33,861 nucleotides of DNA from Treponema sp. (GTDB taxonomy: Bacteria; Spirochaetota; Spirochaetia; Treponematales; Breznakiellaceae). The stretch lies in contig JAIRUQ010000066.1 in assembly GCA_031254315.1 (NCBI GenBank), forward strand, positions 1 through 33,861, read 5' to 3'. The translations under genes and the position numbers were made by a program. The notes below the pieces were generated by a model that saw only the letters and a program-made list of their open reading frames with translations, ran no database searches and was not told the DNA's origin. This document shows positions 15,445 through 24,717 of this stretch, in pieces (within the stretch, counting starts at the first letter, position 1; each line of letters begins with the position of its first letter).

Positions 15445-16815
15445 ATGTCCGCAGATTCAGCCACGGCAAAAAGCGAAAAGCTCATTAAAATGACTACCGC
15501 CCCTGTTGAAAAACTTGTGATAAGTCTCGCGGTGCCAAGCATAATCAGCATGGTAATTTCCGCTCTCTATAACATGGCTGATACTTACTTTGTGAGTTCT
15601 CTTGGGACAAGCGAGATCGCGGCTGTTGGGATTGCCTTTCCATTGATGGCTGTTATTCAGGCGATTGGTTTTTTCTTTGGACAGGGGACAGGCAATTTCA
15701 TAGCGAGGGCTTTGGGAGCGCAAAATAACGAAGACGCTTCACGCATGGCGGCGACAGGTCTTGTAAGCGGTTTTATAGTCATGGCTGTTATTTCGGCTGT
15801 AGGTCTTGCTACTCTTGGTCATCTTGCGATCGCTCTGGGAGCGACAGAGACGATAAGACCGTTTGCCGAGGATTATATCTTTTTCATTTTTCTCGCTTCC
15901 CCCTGGATGGTGGCGGCTACTGTTTTGAATCAGCAGTTACGCTTTCAGGGGAGCGCGGCAATAGCGATGGTGGGAATGTTGACAGGAGCGATCCTTAACA
16001 TCTTTCTTGATCCCCTCTTTATTTTTGTTTTCGCTCTTGGCGTAAAGGGCGCGTCAATCGCCACGATGATAAGTCAGATAATAAGTTTTTCAATTCTCTT
16101 TTTCTACAGCAGTAGACGAAAGGGAAATATCTCTATCAATTTTAAACATTTCTCGCCTTCTGTACCGCGTTACGCTGAAATGTTCAAGGGAGGAGTTCCC
16201 GCCCTTCTTCGCCAGAGCCTTATGAGTGTCGCCGCGATAATCATTAACCACTTCGCACGTCCGTACGGAGATGCCGCAATCGCGGCAATATCAATTTCAA
16301 ACCGCCTTGCAATGTTCGCGACATCGATAATACTTGGTTTTGGTCAGGGGTTTCAGCCTGTATGCGGCTTCAATTACGGCGCGAAAATTTATAGCCGCGT
16401 GAAAAAGGCTTTCTGGTTCTGCGTCCGCTTCTGTTGCGGCGCTCTTCTTGTTATTTCAATAGTGATGGCAATATTTGCGCCTAACATAATCGCCCTATTC
16501 CGCAAAGACGACTTGGAAGTAATTGCTATAGGCGCTCTTGGGCTTCGTCTCCAGTGCATAAGTTTGCCGTTTACAGCCGGGATAATAATGGTCAACATGA
16601 TGACTCAGACGATGGGCAGGGCGATGGAAGCAAGCATTGTCGCTCTTGCGCGTCAGGGGCTTTTTCTCCTGCCAAGTATTTTTATTTTAAGCCCGCTTTT
16701 AGGGCTAACAGGCATTCAACTTGCGCGACCTGTATCAGAATTAGCGAGCCTTGTCATTGTTATCCCGATTATGGTACGGACATTGAAGATTTTGTCTAAA
16801 AGCGATCAGGAGTAA
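15445..16815 (+). CDS. MATE-family multidrug/cation antiporter
   Basis: Inner-membrane exporter of the MATE superfamily (NorM/DinF/MepA-like), expected to expel cationic compounds using a Na+ or H+ gradient. 456 residues with about 12 hydrophobic segments in two homologous halves: PSIISMVISALYNMADTYFVSSLG in the first and GGVPALLRQSLMSVAAIIINHFA in the second, as in DUF-type MATE proteins. An in-frame TTG at 15439 would add two residues, but it overlaps the spacer after a perfect -10 (15433-15438). The ATG at 15445 is preferred; no Shine-Dalgarno is present. Convergent with the chemoreceptor gene, separated by a hairpin (16898-16927). The substrate cannot be told from sequence. Confidence 0.9.
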   Translation: MSADSATAKSEKLIKMTTAPVEKLVISLAVPSIISMVISALYNMADTYFVSSLGTSEIAAVGIAFPLMAVIQAIGFFFGQGTGNFIARALGAQNNEDASRMAATGLVSGFIVMAVISAVGLATLGHLAIALGATETIRPFAEDYIFFIFLASPWMVAATVLNQQLRFQGSAAIAMVGMLTGAILNIFLDPLFIFVFALGVKGASIATMISQIISFSILFFYSSRRKGNISINFKHFSPSVPRYAEMFKGGVPALLRQSLMSVAAIIINHFARPYGDAAIAAISISNRLAMFATSIILGFGQGFQPVCGFNYGAKIYSRVKKAFWFCVRFCCGALLVISIVMAIFAPNIIALFRKDDLEVIAIGALGLRLQCISLPFTAGIIMVNMMTQTMGRAMEASIVALARQGLFLLPSIFILSPLLGLTGIQLARPVSELASLVIVIPIMVRTLKILSKSDQE

Positions 16816-16838
16816 ACAAAGAACAAAGAGAAGAGATC

Positions 16839-16873
16839 AACGAATTACGCGAATGGAACGAATTGAAACGAAT
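16839..16873. repeat. CGAAT-rich dispersed repeat
   Basis: A run of AACGAATT, CGCGAATG, GAACGAATTG and AAACGAAT units. Reverse-strand relatives lie at 7675-7710 and, shorter, at about 19376-19397. It lies in a convergent intergenic space without other content except the hairpin that follows. Confidence 0.45.
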
Positions 16874-16897
16874 AGGGAGTTTTTGTTGTACAGACAA

Positions 16898-16927
16898 ATA
16901 GAGTCCTCTGTAAACAGAGGACTCTAT
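16898..16927. terminator. Perfect 13-bp hairpin with TAAA loop, bidirectional terminator candidate
   Basis: ATAGAGTCCTCTG (16898-16910), loop TAAA, CAGAGGACTCTAT (16915-16927). It sits between convergent MATE and chemoreceptor genes. T runs are weak on both sides, so termination is inferred from position. The TAAA loop is the same as in the hairpin at 12846-12871. Confidence 0.6.
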
Positions 16928-16945
16928 GCAAAATTAAGTTTGCCC

Positions 16946-19141
16946 TTACGCTACTTTAAACTTGGAAATTTCCTGTACCAAGAGATTGATATTCTCACGG
17001 TTCTTGCCGCTTATCTCATTAACACGGTTCACCGCCACATTGATCTGCTCTGTTCCGCTCGCCATCTCATTCATACTTCCGGTGATTTCCTGTGTTACCT
17101 TTTCAAGATGTTTACTCTCTTGTATTACTTCCTTCGAACCTTCAAGCATTTCCGTTGACTCATCCTTTACCTGTTGGGTGATCTCATTGAGCTTGCCGAT
17201 CACTGTCAATATCATGTTGCTTCCCTGATCCTGTTCTTTCATCGCACAACGGATGCTTTCTTCCTGTTCCGCCACAGTTTTTACGTCATTGTTTATGACT
17301 TCGAATTCGGTAAGTACATTTCCCGTAGAATTGGTGATTTTATCAATGGAATCTTTTATCGTTTTTAGGGCTATTCCGATGGTTTTGGACTGTTCGCTGG
17401 AACTTTCCGCCAATTTACGAATCTCATTGGCAACTACCGCAAAACCTCTGCCCGCTTCTCCGGCATGAGCCGATTCTATCGCCGCGTTCATTGACAGCAG
17501 ATTGGTTTGGCTGGCGATGTTTTTCATCACAGCGTTGATTTTCATAAGGTCTTCAGACTCGCGGGAAATCTTTTGAATATCCTCAGCCACTGTTTGTAAT
17601 CCCACACGCCCTACTTCAGAGGCAGAAGAAAGATCGTTTACGTTTTCAGTGTTTTTAACCAGTGTATTGGTAACCGATTGGATATTGGCGAGCATTTCTT
17701 CAACAGCCGATGAAGACTGTGACACACTGTCAGTCTGGCTTTCAACATGATCATTTAATTTATCAATGTTAACTGTCATCTGTTCCATGGTAGCGTTGGT
17801 CTCGGTAACGCTGGCGCTCTGGTTTATCACGCGGCTCTTAATACTTTGTATGTTAGCTGTAATTTCGTTGACTGCCGCGGCAGTTTCGGTCATATTGCTG
17901 GAAAGCTCGTTACCGGTATCGGACAGTATTGACGTCTGCTCTTTAATAGCGATAATCGAGTTTTTAATTTTTCCCAGAGTCTGGTTAAAATAGTGTGATA
18001 AATCGGTTATTTCGTTTTTGCCATGCTCGGGAATAACTCTGGTCAGATCCCCTTCGCCCTGTGCAATATCTTTAAGGGTTGTAGTTACGTTGATAATGGG
18101 TTTTGTTATTGACCGTGACAAAAATACCGACGCAATAGCCATGAGCGCAATCATACCAATGCTGATTAAAACGGAAATTTTTATCATCTTGTACACCGGC
18201 GCCAAAACGGTCTCTGTCATAATCCCTATCGCATAGCTCCAAGGGGCTGTGGATTCTCCCATCATTATGGGAACGGCGAAAATTTCCAAATGGGAATTAA
18301 GTCCGGCTATATAATTTGAAAAATGCAATGTGTTGCCGTTCTTTATGGCGTCTACAAAGTCGTTCATATAAGGACCGGTCATGTCCTGTTCGCTCTGCCG
18401 CATATCGTTCCCGACACGGCTGGGGTCAAAGTGGGCGGCTATGATTCCGTTATTGCTGAATACTGCGGTTACCGAATTGTCATAGATTTTATCTAATTGG
18501 GAAATCCTCTGAATTTCATCCAGATTAATATCCAAGCCCACAACTCCCACCAGTTTACCGTTATCGCGTATAGGAGAGGCGACCGTGGTCATCATCTTCA
18601 TGGTTCCTCCCACGTTATAGAGGAAAGGATCCATAATTGTCGTGACGTTGTTTCTTTTTGGCACTTGGTAGTAACTCCCCTCGGGACCGTCAAAATCATC
18701 CAGTGCGTACATCTTGATGGTTCCGTCTTCCCAGTAATAGTAAGGGGCAAAGCGCCCTTCTGGTGTCGTTCCCTTGAATCCAATATACTGTTGGTCGTTC
18801 CCTTCCAGAACATCCGGCTCCAAAATACACCAGAGTCCTATAATCTCCGGATTTTCCTTCGCCACACCCTCCAGTATGAGATTGAGCATATTCCGCCTGT
18901 TGGAGAGTACAATATGTTGATACTGCTCCATGACTTGTGCAAGAGTTTCCGCTGTGTAGTAGTATGTTTCAAAGGAAGCCTGTATTTCATTTGCGGCTTC
19001 ATTGGCAGAACGGCTGGCGTTTTCATACGCCAGGTCAGAAATATTGGCTTGTGCCCGTATAAGAAGAGTAATGCCAACCGAACCAATGCTGATTACACTC
19101 AGAAGAATCATGATTAATGTGAGTTTAAAGCCTATTTTCAT
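16946..19141 (-). CDS. Methyl-accepting chemotaxis protein with dCache sensor
   Basis: 731-residue chemoreceptor. Layout: membrane segment 1 (about 4-27), periplasmic double-Cache sensor (about 30-315; the typical YYYWEDGTIKMY, YYQVPKRNNVTTIMDPF and VVGLDINLDEI elements are present), membrane segment 2 (about 320-342), HAMP (about 343-400), then the signalling coiled coil with hairpin tip ASQTNLLSMNAAIESAHAGEAGRGFAVVANEIRKLAE near 540-580. The frame extends to an ATG at 19150, but AAGGAG (19151-19156) abuts that codon. The ATG at 19141 lies 9 nt downstream of the site and is chosen. Signals would go through CheW/CheA to the flagellar motor. dCache domains often bind amino acids or amines; the ligand is not determined. 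Confidence 0.93.
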   Translation of the reverse strand: MKIGFKLTLIMILLSVISIGSVGITLLIRAQANISDLAYENASRSANEAANEIQASFETYYYTAETLAQVMEQYQHIVLSNRRNMLNLILEGVAKENPEIIGLWCILEPDVLEGNDQQYIGFKGTTPEGRFAPYYYWEDGTIKMYALDDFDGPEGSYYQVPKRNNVTTIMDPFLYNVGGTMKMMTTVASPIRDNGKLVGVVGLDINLDEIQRISQLDKIYDNSVTAVFSNNGIIAAHFDPSRVGNDMRQSEQDMTGPYMNDFVDAIKNGNTLHFSNYIAGLNSHLEIFAVPIMMGESTAPWSYAIGIMTETVLAPVYKMIKISVLISIGMIALMAIASVFLSRSITKPIINVTTTLKDIAQGEGDLTRVIPEHGKNEITDLSHYFNQTLGKIKNSIIAIKEQTSILSDTGNELSSNMTETAAAVNEITANIQSIKSRVINQSASVTETNATMEQMTVNIDKLNDHVESQTDSVSQSSSAVEEMLANIQSVTNTLVKNTENVNDLSSASEVGRVGLQTVAEDIQKISRESEDLMKINAVMKNIASQTNLLSMNAAIESAHAGEAGRGFAVVANEIRKLAESSSEQSKTIGIALKTIKDSIDKITNSTGNVLTEFEVINNDVKTVAEQEESIRCAMKEQDQGSNMILTVIGKLNEITQQVKDESTEMLEGSKEVIQESKHLEKVTQEITGSMNEMASGTEQINVAVNRVNEISGKNRENINLLVQEISKFKVA

Positions 19142-19156
19142 TTTTTTCATCTCCTT

Positions 19157-19500
19157 CTACAATAAAAGATAATAAAATTCGAAACTAACTCCAAAGGAAA
19201 AAGGAGTTTTATTTGCGTGGGGGATGGTTATATGTCTTACTGGAGAATTTTTAAAAGTACTTTTGCATGAAAAGTCAAGGAAAATCGCCTTGTTTTTTGC
19301 AGATTTAACGCAACCGTGCTTTGTCTTTAAAATGGGGAGTAGGACGTTGGGGGCAATGATAAAAAATGAATATATCGATATTCGTTTCGATTCGTTGCCC
19401 TTTTCCCTGCTCATTGGCTAAACTGCCGCCCCTGCTAACTACGCCGCTATCTCATTGCTCATTGTCTTGAATCTATCCCTCAACCCTGCTAAAATAACAA
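19157..19500. other. Long intergenic region upstream of the chemoreceptor and activase genes
   Basis: About 345 bp between divergent genes. It holds overlapping opposite-strand open frames (85 codons minus at 19157-19414, 65 codons plus at 19224-19421), neither with a ribosome site or recognisable domain. It also has a CGAAT-type repeat with an ATATCGATAT palindrome (about 19368-19397) and two CAATGAGCA-type motifs at its right end (about 19412 and 19455). The activase promoter is at 19467-19495. No gene is called. Confidence 0.4.
19467..19495 (+). promoter_or_regulatory. Predicted promoter of the activase gene, leaderless geometry
   Basis: TTGAAT (19467-19472), 17-bp spacer, TAAAAT (19490-19495) with an extended TGn just before it; 6 nt to the ATG at 19502. 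No Shine-Dalgarno. Confidence 0.6.
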
Positions 19501-19501
19501 A

Positions 19502-22500
19502 ATGCAAGCTCTTGGTATAAATATTGGCTCGACAAGCCTGAAAATGGCTCTTTTGGATAATGGCAAGGCTGTTTGGACAGCTTTCACGCCTCATGAAGGC
19601 GATTTTGCCGCGGCGGTTCATAAACTGCTGGTTGAGGGAAAAATAGGCGAGGGTATTCCCGCGCTTGTAACCGGCAATGAAGGACGCTTTATGTTCGATG
19701 TGAGCGGCACTCTGGAACCACTTTGCGTCGAGGCGGCTCTGCGCAGTCTTGGGATCAAGGCGGACGCGGTGGTCAGCATGGGCGGCGAAGACCTTATCGT
19801 CTATTCGCTGGACGCGGACGGTAAGATAATCAACAACTTTTCCGGTAATAAATGCGCCAGCGGTACGGGCGAGTTCCTTAAACAACAGCTTGCCCGTATG
19901 GACATGACCCTCAATGACATCGACAAAGTGCCTGACACCGCGAAAGTACACGCCCTTTCTACACGCTGTTCTGTTTTTATGAAAAGCGACTGTACGCACC
20001 GCCTCAATAAGAGGGAAGCGACTAAGGACGATATTGTTCTGTCGCTCTCCGATGTCATGGCTGTTAAGGTTATCGACTTTTTAAAACGAGCAAAGGTTAC
20101 GTCGGGCAGGGTAGCGCTGACGGGCGGAATTACCCTGAACAGACACATCATCCGCTTCATCCGAGAAAAGGCTCCCAAGATTGAATTTATCATTCCCGAT
20201 ACCGCCCCCGTGTTTGAAGCCCTTGGCGCGGCTGTACTTGCGTCACAGTCGGGAAGCAGACTGCCTTCTGCGGATAAACTTCTTAGAGCCAACGATGTCC
20301 GTTTTGGCTCGCTGAGCGCGTTACGTGATTGGAAGGACAAAGTAAAAGTTTTTGAAAAAACAGACGGAAAGGTAAAAGCAGGGCGAAGTTATATACTTGG
20401 CGTTGACGGCGGCTCTACAACTACAAAGGCGTGCCTTGTTGATATCGAAACCGATGAAATTACTGCGAGCCACTACGGACGCACACACGGCGATCCTGTT
20501 AAGGCTCTTAAAGAGTGCCTTGCTATCATTCAGGAAAAAATTATCGCTGACACAGGCGGAAAAGAAGTGGATATACGTCTTGTATCTACAACAGGTTCCA
20601 GCCGTGAAATACTCGGCGTGTTTTTGGAAACTCCGGGAGTGTACAACGAAATAATAGCGCACTCTGTCGGAACTACTTATTTTGACAAGGAAGTTGAAAC
20701 TATTTTTGAAATTGGCGGACAGGACGCGAAGTACGTTCTGTTGAAAAATGGCGTACCAATTGATTACGCGATGAACGAAGCCTGCTCTGCGGGGACAGGC
20801 TCTTTCCTTGAAGAGTCCGCCTCAGGCGATCTTTCAATTCACAGCGCGAAAGACATCGGTCCCATAGCGTTAGACGCAAATTCACCTTGCAAGTTCGGCG
20901 AACACTGTTCGGCGTTTATCAACAGCGATATTCGCAAGGCGGTACAGCAGGGTGCGGGCAGGGAAAATATTACAGCGGGGATTGTCTGTTCTATCGTAGC
21001 GAATTATCTTAACCGTGTTGTTGGCAACCGCACCATAGGTGGGAAGATTTTCCTGCAGGGCGGCGTCGCTAAAAATCCGGCGGTTCCGTTAGCGTTTGCG
21101 ATGCTGTTGGGTAAGGAAATACTTGTTCCGCCCTCGCCTGAGCTTATGGGCTGTTTCGGAGTTGCGTTACTCGCTAAGCGCAAACGTGATGATGGTCTTT
21201 TAGAAGAGCAGAAAATCGTAATAGACGACATTGTAAACCGCGAGATTGGCTACGAGCGTGTCTTTAAGTGCCAGTCCTGCGAAAATCTCTGCTCAATTCA
21301 GGTGTTAAATGTAAACGATCACAAATACATGTTCGGAGGACGCTGTAACAAGTACACAAATATGCGAAAACATGTTAAAGATGTTCCTGTTTTTGACTAT
21401 GTTGAAAAACGGCAAAAAATGCTGTTTGAAGAATACGCGGCTCCAATGAGCAATGAAGAAGGCGGGAAGTCTTCGCGCACATACACCGTCGGTATTCCAC
21501 GGGCGTTTTCGACTCATACGCTTTATCCGCTTTATAGCTGGTTCTTCCATGAATTGGGAATTAAAACTTATCTTTCTACAGAGGTCGCGCATGAGGGAGT
21601 CGCTCGCGCTGAATCAACTTACTGTTTCCCGGCGGAGATCGCTCACGGCGCGATACAGGACTGCCTTGATAAGGGAGTGGATTATGTGCTAATGCCGCAT
21701 TTCCGCGATATGCCAAGTTACGAGAAAAAAGTACACGCGAACTTCTGTCCGATTACGCAGGCTCTTCCCTATTATATGGAAAAAGCTTTTCCTGATATCG
21801 ACAAAAAACGCTGGCTTCCCCTTGTCGTGAGTTTCAAGTTTGGCGAAGAAAAAGCGCTTGAACTGTTCTGTGTAATGACAAAACTTTTGGGTATTGACGA
21901 GGCTGAAACAAAAACGGCTTTCCATAAAGCGTGGGCAAAACAACAGGCGTATTTTTCAGCGTCTCTAAAAATGGGTCTTCAAGCGCTGGAAGACGCGCGT
22001 AAAGCGGATCGTCCCGTTATCGCTTTGCTTGGCAGACCGTACAACGCGTTTACGCCGGAGGCGAACATGGGTATTCCGCGCAAATTTACAACACGCGGCT
22101 ATTCGATCATTCCGTTTGATATTCTGCCGTTCCACGATGAAGAAATTTTCCCCAATATGTACTGGTACTACGGTCAGCAGGATTTGAAGGCGGCGAATCT
22201 CCTTAAAAAAGAAGACAACATCTACCTGACATTTATTTCCAACTTTTCGTGCGCACCTGACTCATTCATTCTCCATTATGTGAAATGGGTGATGGGGCAA
22301 AAGCCGTTCCTCGTGCTGGAGCTTGACTCGCACTCAGCGGACGCCGGTGTTGATACCCGTGTCGAAGCGTTTTTGGATATTATCGACGGTTACCGCGCGA
22401 AGAAGAGCGAACTTGAGACGGATCGATTTGATAACGGACTGCGCTTTGTCAGCGAAAAAATGGAAAACGGCGATTTTGATTTGCGCATAGACAATATAAG

Positions 22501-23809
22501 AACAGGAGAGAAAATACCCGTTGCCGGTAACAAGAGGGTAAAAGTGCTTCTTTCCAACATGGGAAATATCTCTACCGAGTACATGGGCGCGGCTATTCGC
22601 GCTCTGAACATTAACGCGCACGCCCTGCCTGTCGCTACAAGCAGAACAATTCAAGTCGCGCGCGCCCACGCTTCGGGAAAAGAATGTGTACCTAGCCACC
22701 TCGTTCTTGGAAGCGCTCTGGAGTTTTTCATGGGCGACCAATACCGCAAGGATGAGTTGTACCTGCTCTTTGTCCCGATTACTACAGGACCGTGCCGCAC
22801 AGGACAATATTATGTCTACTATGAAAATCTGTTCCGCGACCTGCGTTTGGAAAATGTAGTAGTTTTTATACTATCCGCCGACAATTCCTACACAGAACTT
22901 GGTCCGAGTTTCGCGAAACAGATGTGGATTGGCATAGTGTTATCTGACTATTTAAAAGACATTCAATGTTCGCTTTTGGCGACAGCCGTTGATCCGCAAA
23001 AGGCAAAAACAGATTTTGAACATTCATGGCGCAGAGTTATGAACGCTGTTGAACATTCTCCAAAAAATTTATGGAAAGAGCTAAAAAATGTCGCGTCAGA
23101 AGTAAAAAAAATACCGTTAAAACAAAAAGTTGTAGACTGTCCGCGCGTTCTTATTGTAGGCGAAATTTATGTACGCAGAGATGATTTTGCTGTCGGTGAA
23201 TTAATCGAGCTTATGAGCGAGCGAGGCATTGTCGTAAAAGTGGCGGGAATCAGCGAATGGATTCACTACCTTGATTTTGTGCGTGAGTACGCGCTAAAGA
23301 AACTGATTAAACTTAACAAACCGGGGAAAAGGCTTTTTTCAAAACCGTGGAAAGACCTTAAAAAACTTCAGATTGAAGAGTGGTGGAAGCACCATATCGA
23401 AAAAAAGACGCTCGCTATCCTTGAGCCGACAGGACTTATTCCCGAAACGCCTCACGATATGCACCATATAATGAAGTACACGGTAGAGCACTTTGTCAAC
23501 CTTGAACTCAACTCTGAAATTGCCGTTTCCTCAGGTTCGGCGGCGGCGGCTATGGACGAAGGTTATTCGGGTATCGTGAACATCAGTCCGTTTGCCTGTC
23601 TCATTGGGCGTGTAATCGAAGGGCTGTTCACTCCTTGGGCGCGTGAACGCAACTACCCGATCCTTTCTGTTGAAGTAGACGGCAATCTTCTGCCGCCTAA
23701 TATCGTCAACAAGTTAAACATTTTCATGGTAAACGTACTTCGCTTTAAGGGCGGCAACGATCTTTCAACGTTAGTTGATAAAGCAGGCGGCTCCGATGAA
23801 AAGGCTTGA
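19502..23809 (+). CDS. Giant 2-hydroxyacyl-CoA dehydratase activase-related protein (two ASKHA ATPase domains)
   Basis: 1435 residues, the size of the known long activase family that fuses COG1924, COG3580 and COG3581 parts. Domain 1 (about 1-265): BcrAD/BadFG ATPase fold, GINIGSTSLK, GGEDLI, NKCASGTGEF (C118). Domain 2 (about 296-560): a second copy, VDGGSTTTK (301-309), GGQDAKY (405-411), NEACSAGTGSF (C428), C463/C469. In HgdC the equivalent Cys residues hold a [4Fe-4S] cluster between subunits. A Cys cluster C590-x2-C593-x3-C597-x17-C615 follows. DUF2229-like region about 660-880; dehydratase-subunit-like region about 1010-1420. Small activases drive ATP-dependent electron injection into dehydratases. 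The role of the giant form is not established. The gene overlaps the next by 14 bp. No dehydratase genes are adjacent. Confidence 0.9.
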   Translation: MQALGINIGSTSLKMALLDNGKAVWTAFTPHEGDFAAAVHKLLVEGKIGEGIPALVTGNEGRFMFDVSGTLEPLCVEAALRSLGIKADAVVSMGGEDLIVYSLDADGKIINNFSGNKCASGTGEFLKQQLARMDMTLNDIDKVPDTAKVHALSTRCSVFMKSDCTHRLNKREATKDDIVLSLSDVMAVKVIDFLKRAKVTSGRVALTGGITLNRHIIRFIREKAPKIEFIIPDTAPVFEALGAAVLASQSGSRLPSADKLLRANDVRFGSLSALRDWKDKVKVFEKTDGKVKAGRSYILGVDGGSTTTKACLVDIETDEITASHYGRTHGDPVKALKECLAIIQEKIIADTGGKEVDIRLVSTTGSSREILGVFLETPGVYNEIIAHSVGTTYFDKEVETIFEIGGQDAKYVLLKNGVPIDYAMNEACSAGTGSFLEESASGDLSIHSAKDIGPIALDANSPCKFGEHCSAFINSDIRKAVQQGAGRENITAGIVCSIVANYLNRVVGNRTIGGKIFLQGGVAKNPAVPLAFAMLLGKEILVPPSPELMGCFGVALLAKRKRDDGLLEEQKIVIDDIVNREIGYERVFKCQSCENLCSIQVLNVNDHKYMFGGRCNKYTNMRKHVKDVPVFDYVEKRQKMLFEEYAAPMSNEEGGKSSRTYTVGIPRAFSTHTLYPLYSWFFHELGIKTYLSTEVAHEGVARAESTYCFPAEIAHGAIQDCLDKGVDYVLMPHFRDMPSYEKKVHANFCPITQALPYYMEKAFPDIDKKRWLPLVVSFKFGEEKALELFCVMTKLLGIDEAETKTAFHKAWAKQQAYFSASLKMGLQALEDARKADRPVIALLGRPYNAFTPEANMGIPRKFTTRGYSIIPFDILPFHDEEIFPNMYWYYGQQDLKAANLLKKEDNIYLTFISNFSCAPDSFILHYVKWVMGQKPFLVLELDSHSADAGVDTRVEAFLDIIDGYRAKKSELETDRFDNGLRFVSEKMENGDFDLRIDNIRTGEKIPVAGNKRVKVLLSNMGNISTEYMGAAIRALNINAHALPVATSRTIQVARAHASGKECVPSHLVLGSALEFFMGDQYRKDELYLLFVPITTGPCRTGQYYVYYENLFRDLRLENVVVFILSADNSYTELGPSFAKQMWIGIVLSDYLKDIQCSLLATAVDPQKAKTDFEHSWRRVMNAVEHSPKNLWKELKNVASEVKKIPLKQKVVDCPRVLIVGEIYVRRDDFAVGELIELMSERGIVVKVAGISEWIHYLDFVREYALKKLIKLNKPGKRLFSKPWKDLKKLQIEEWWKHHIEKKTLAILEPTGLIPETPHDMHHIMKYTVEHFVNLELNSEIAVSSGSAAAAMDEGYSGIVNISPFACLIGRVIEGLFTPWARERNYPILSVEVDGNLLPPNIVNKLNIFMVNVLRFKGGNDLSTLVDKAGGSDEKA

Positions 23810-24656
23810 TAAATCGATAGAATCTCTTTTAGAAAATTACGATGCTTATGGAATGGTAAATCATTCAGGCGTTGGCAACCTTCCTGGAAGAGAAAGTATA
23901 GATTCCATTGTACGGGGCTTGGAAGAATTACTCTTTCCCGGCTTCTTGGAAAACATCTGCACAGATAAAGAAGATTTGCGTAAAATTACCTGCGAGAAGG
24001 TGAACAACCTCGCGCAGGAATTGCGCCGCGAAGTAGAGAAGAGCCTTGCTTTTTCCGCTCGCCGAGGTTCTTTGAACTGCGGACATGACGGTTGCAGAGT
24101 TGTCGCCGCTTTTGTTGTTGACGATTTTTTTGAAGAACTGCCAAAGATAAGAAGCGCTTTAAGCAAAGATTTGGAAGCCGCTGTCCTGGGAGACCCCGCG
24201 GCGATGAGTTCTGATGAAGTGATACTCTCCTATCCGGGATTCCAAACGATTTCTGTTCACAGGGTAGCGCACTTTTTTTGGACGCGGCAGGTTCCCCTAA
24301 TTCCGCGAATGATGAGCGAACTTGTTCACGGGCGCACCGGCATTGACATCCATCCCGGAGCGCAAATAGGCGAGTCTTTTTTCATTGACCACGGGACGGG
24401 CGTTGTCATCGGAGAGACAACCATAATAGGGAAAAATGTAAAAATTTATCAGGGCGTTACGCTTGGAGCGCTTTCCGTCAAAAAAGAGGAAGGCGGCAGT
24501 AAACGCCACCCTACAATCGAGGACAATGTTACGATTTATGCTAACGCGACAATTCTTGGCGGAGAGACCACTATTGGCAGGGGCAGTATTATCGGCGGTA
24601 GCGTGTGGATAACCCAATCAGTGCCCCCGGAAAGCAAAATTTACACAAAAGCGTAA
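23796..24656 (+). CDS. cysE: Serine O-acetyltransferase
   Basis: Makes O-acetylserine from serine and acetyl-CoA, the first step of cysteine synthesis. 286 residues. An N-terminal helical domain (about 1-170) precedes a left-handed beta-helix of hexapeptide repeats: HGRTGIDIHPGAQIGESFFIDHGTGVVIGETTIIG, QGVTLGALSVKKEEGGSKRHPTIEDNVTIYANATILGG, then IIGGSVWITQSVPPESKIY. The HPGA, DHGTG and GSKRHPTI segments carry the active-site and acetyl-CoA contacts of SATs. The frame could begin at a TTG (23775), but the ATG at 23796 after a GCAGGCGG stretch starts a better N-terminus (MKRLDKSIESLL). It overlaps the activase gene by 14 bp, so translation is coupled. It is the long SAT form, related to SrpH and EpsC types. 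Confidence 0.93.
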   Translation: MKRLDKSIESLLENYDAYGMVNHSGVGNLPGRESIDSIVRGLEELLFPGFLENICTDKEDLRKITCEKVNNLAQELRREVEKSLAFSARRGSLNCGHDGCRVVAAFVVDDFFEELPKIRSALSKDLEAAVLGDPAAMSSDEVILSYPGFQTISVHRVAHFFWTRQVPLIPRMMSELVHGRTGIDIHPGAQIGESFFIDHGTGVVIGETTIIGKNVKIYQGVTLGALSVKKEEGGSKRHPTIEDNVTIYANATILGGETTIGRGSIIGGSVWITQSVPPESKIYTKA

Positions 24657-24661
24657 CTAAC

Positions 24662-24690
24662 TTGCTATTTGTTGTTTATTATGGTATTAT
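24662..24690 (+). promoter_or_regulatory. Predicted promoter of the PPC-repeat protein gene
   Basis: TTGCTA (24662-24667), 17-bp spacer, TATTAT (24685-24690) preceded by an extended TGn. A leader of about 20 nt contains GGAGG (24709-24713) before the ATG at 24718. Confidence 0.5.
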
Positions 24691-24717
24691 TTATTTCTTA
24701 CTTTTTTTGGAGGATTT

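Noticed and set aside
18497-19117. 206-codon open frame antisense to the chemoreceptor
   Set aside because: No ribosome site or domain; it is the complement of a conserved dCache/membrane region in a GC-richer gene.
19157-19414. 85-codon minus-strand frame upstream of the chemoreceptor
   Set aside because: No ribosome site or family; overlaps another frame and repeats. Kept as unexplained intergenic DNA.
19439-19999. 186-codon frame antisense to the activase 5' end
   Set aside because: It mirrors the ASKHA motifs of the real gene, and its end depends on the repeat-rich intergenic sequence.
22334-22807. 157-codon frame antisense to the activase C-terminal part
   Set aside because: Shadow of a long conserved gene; no start signal.
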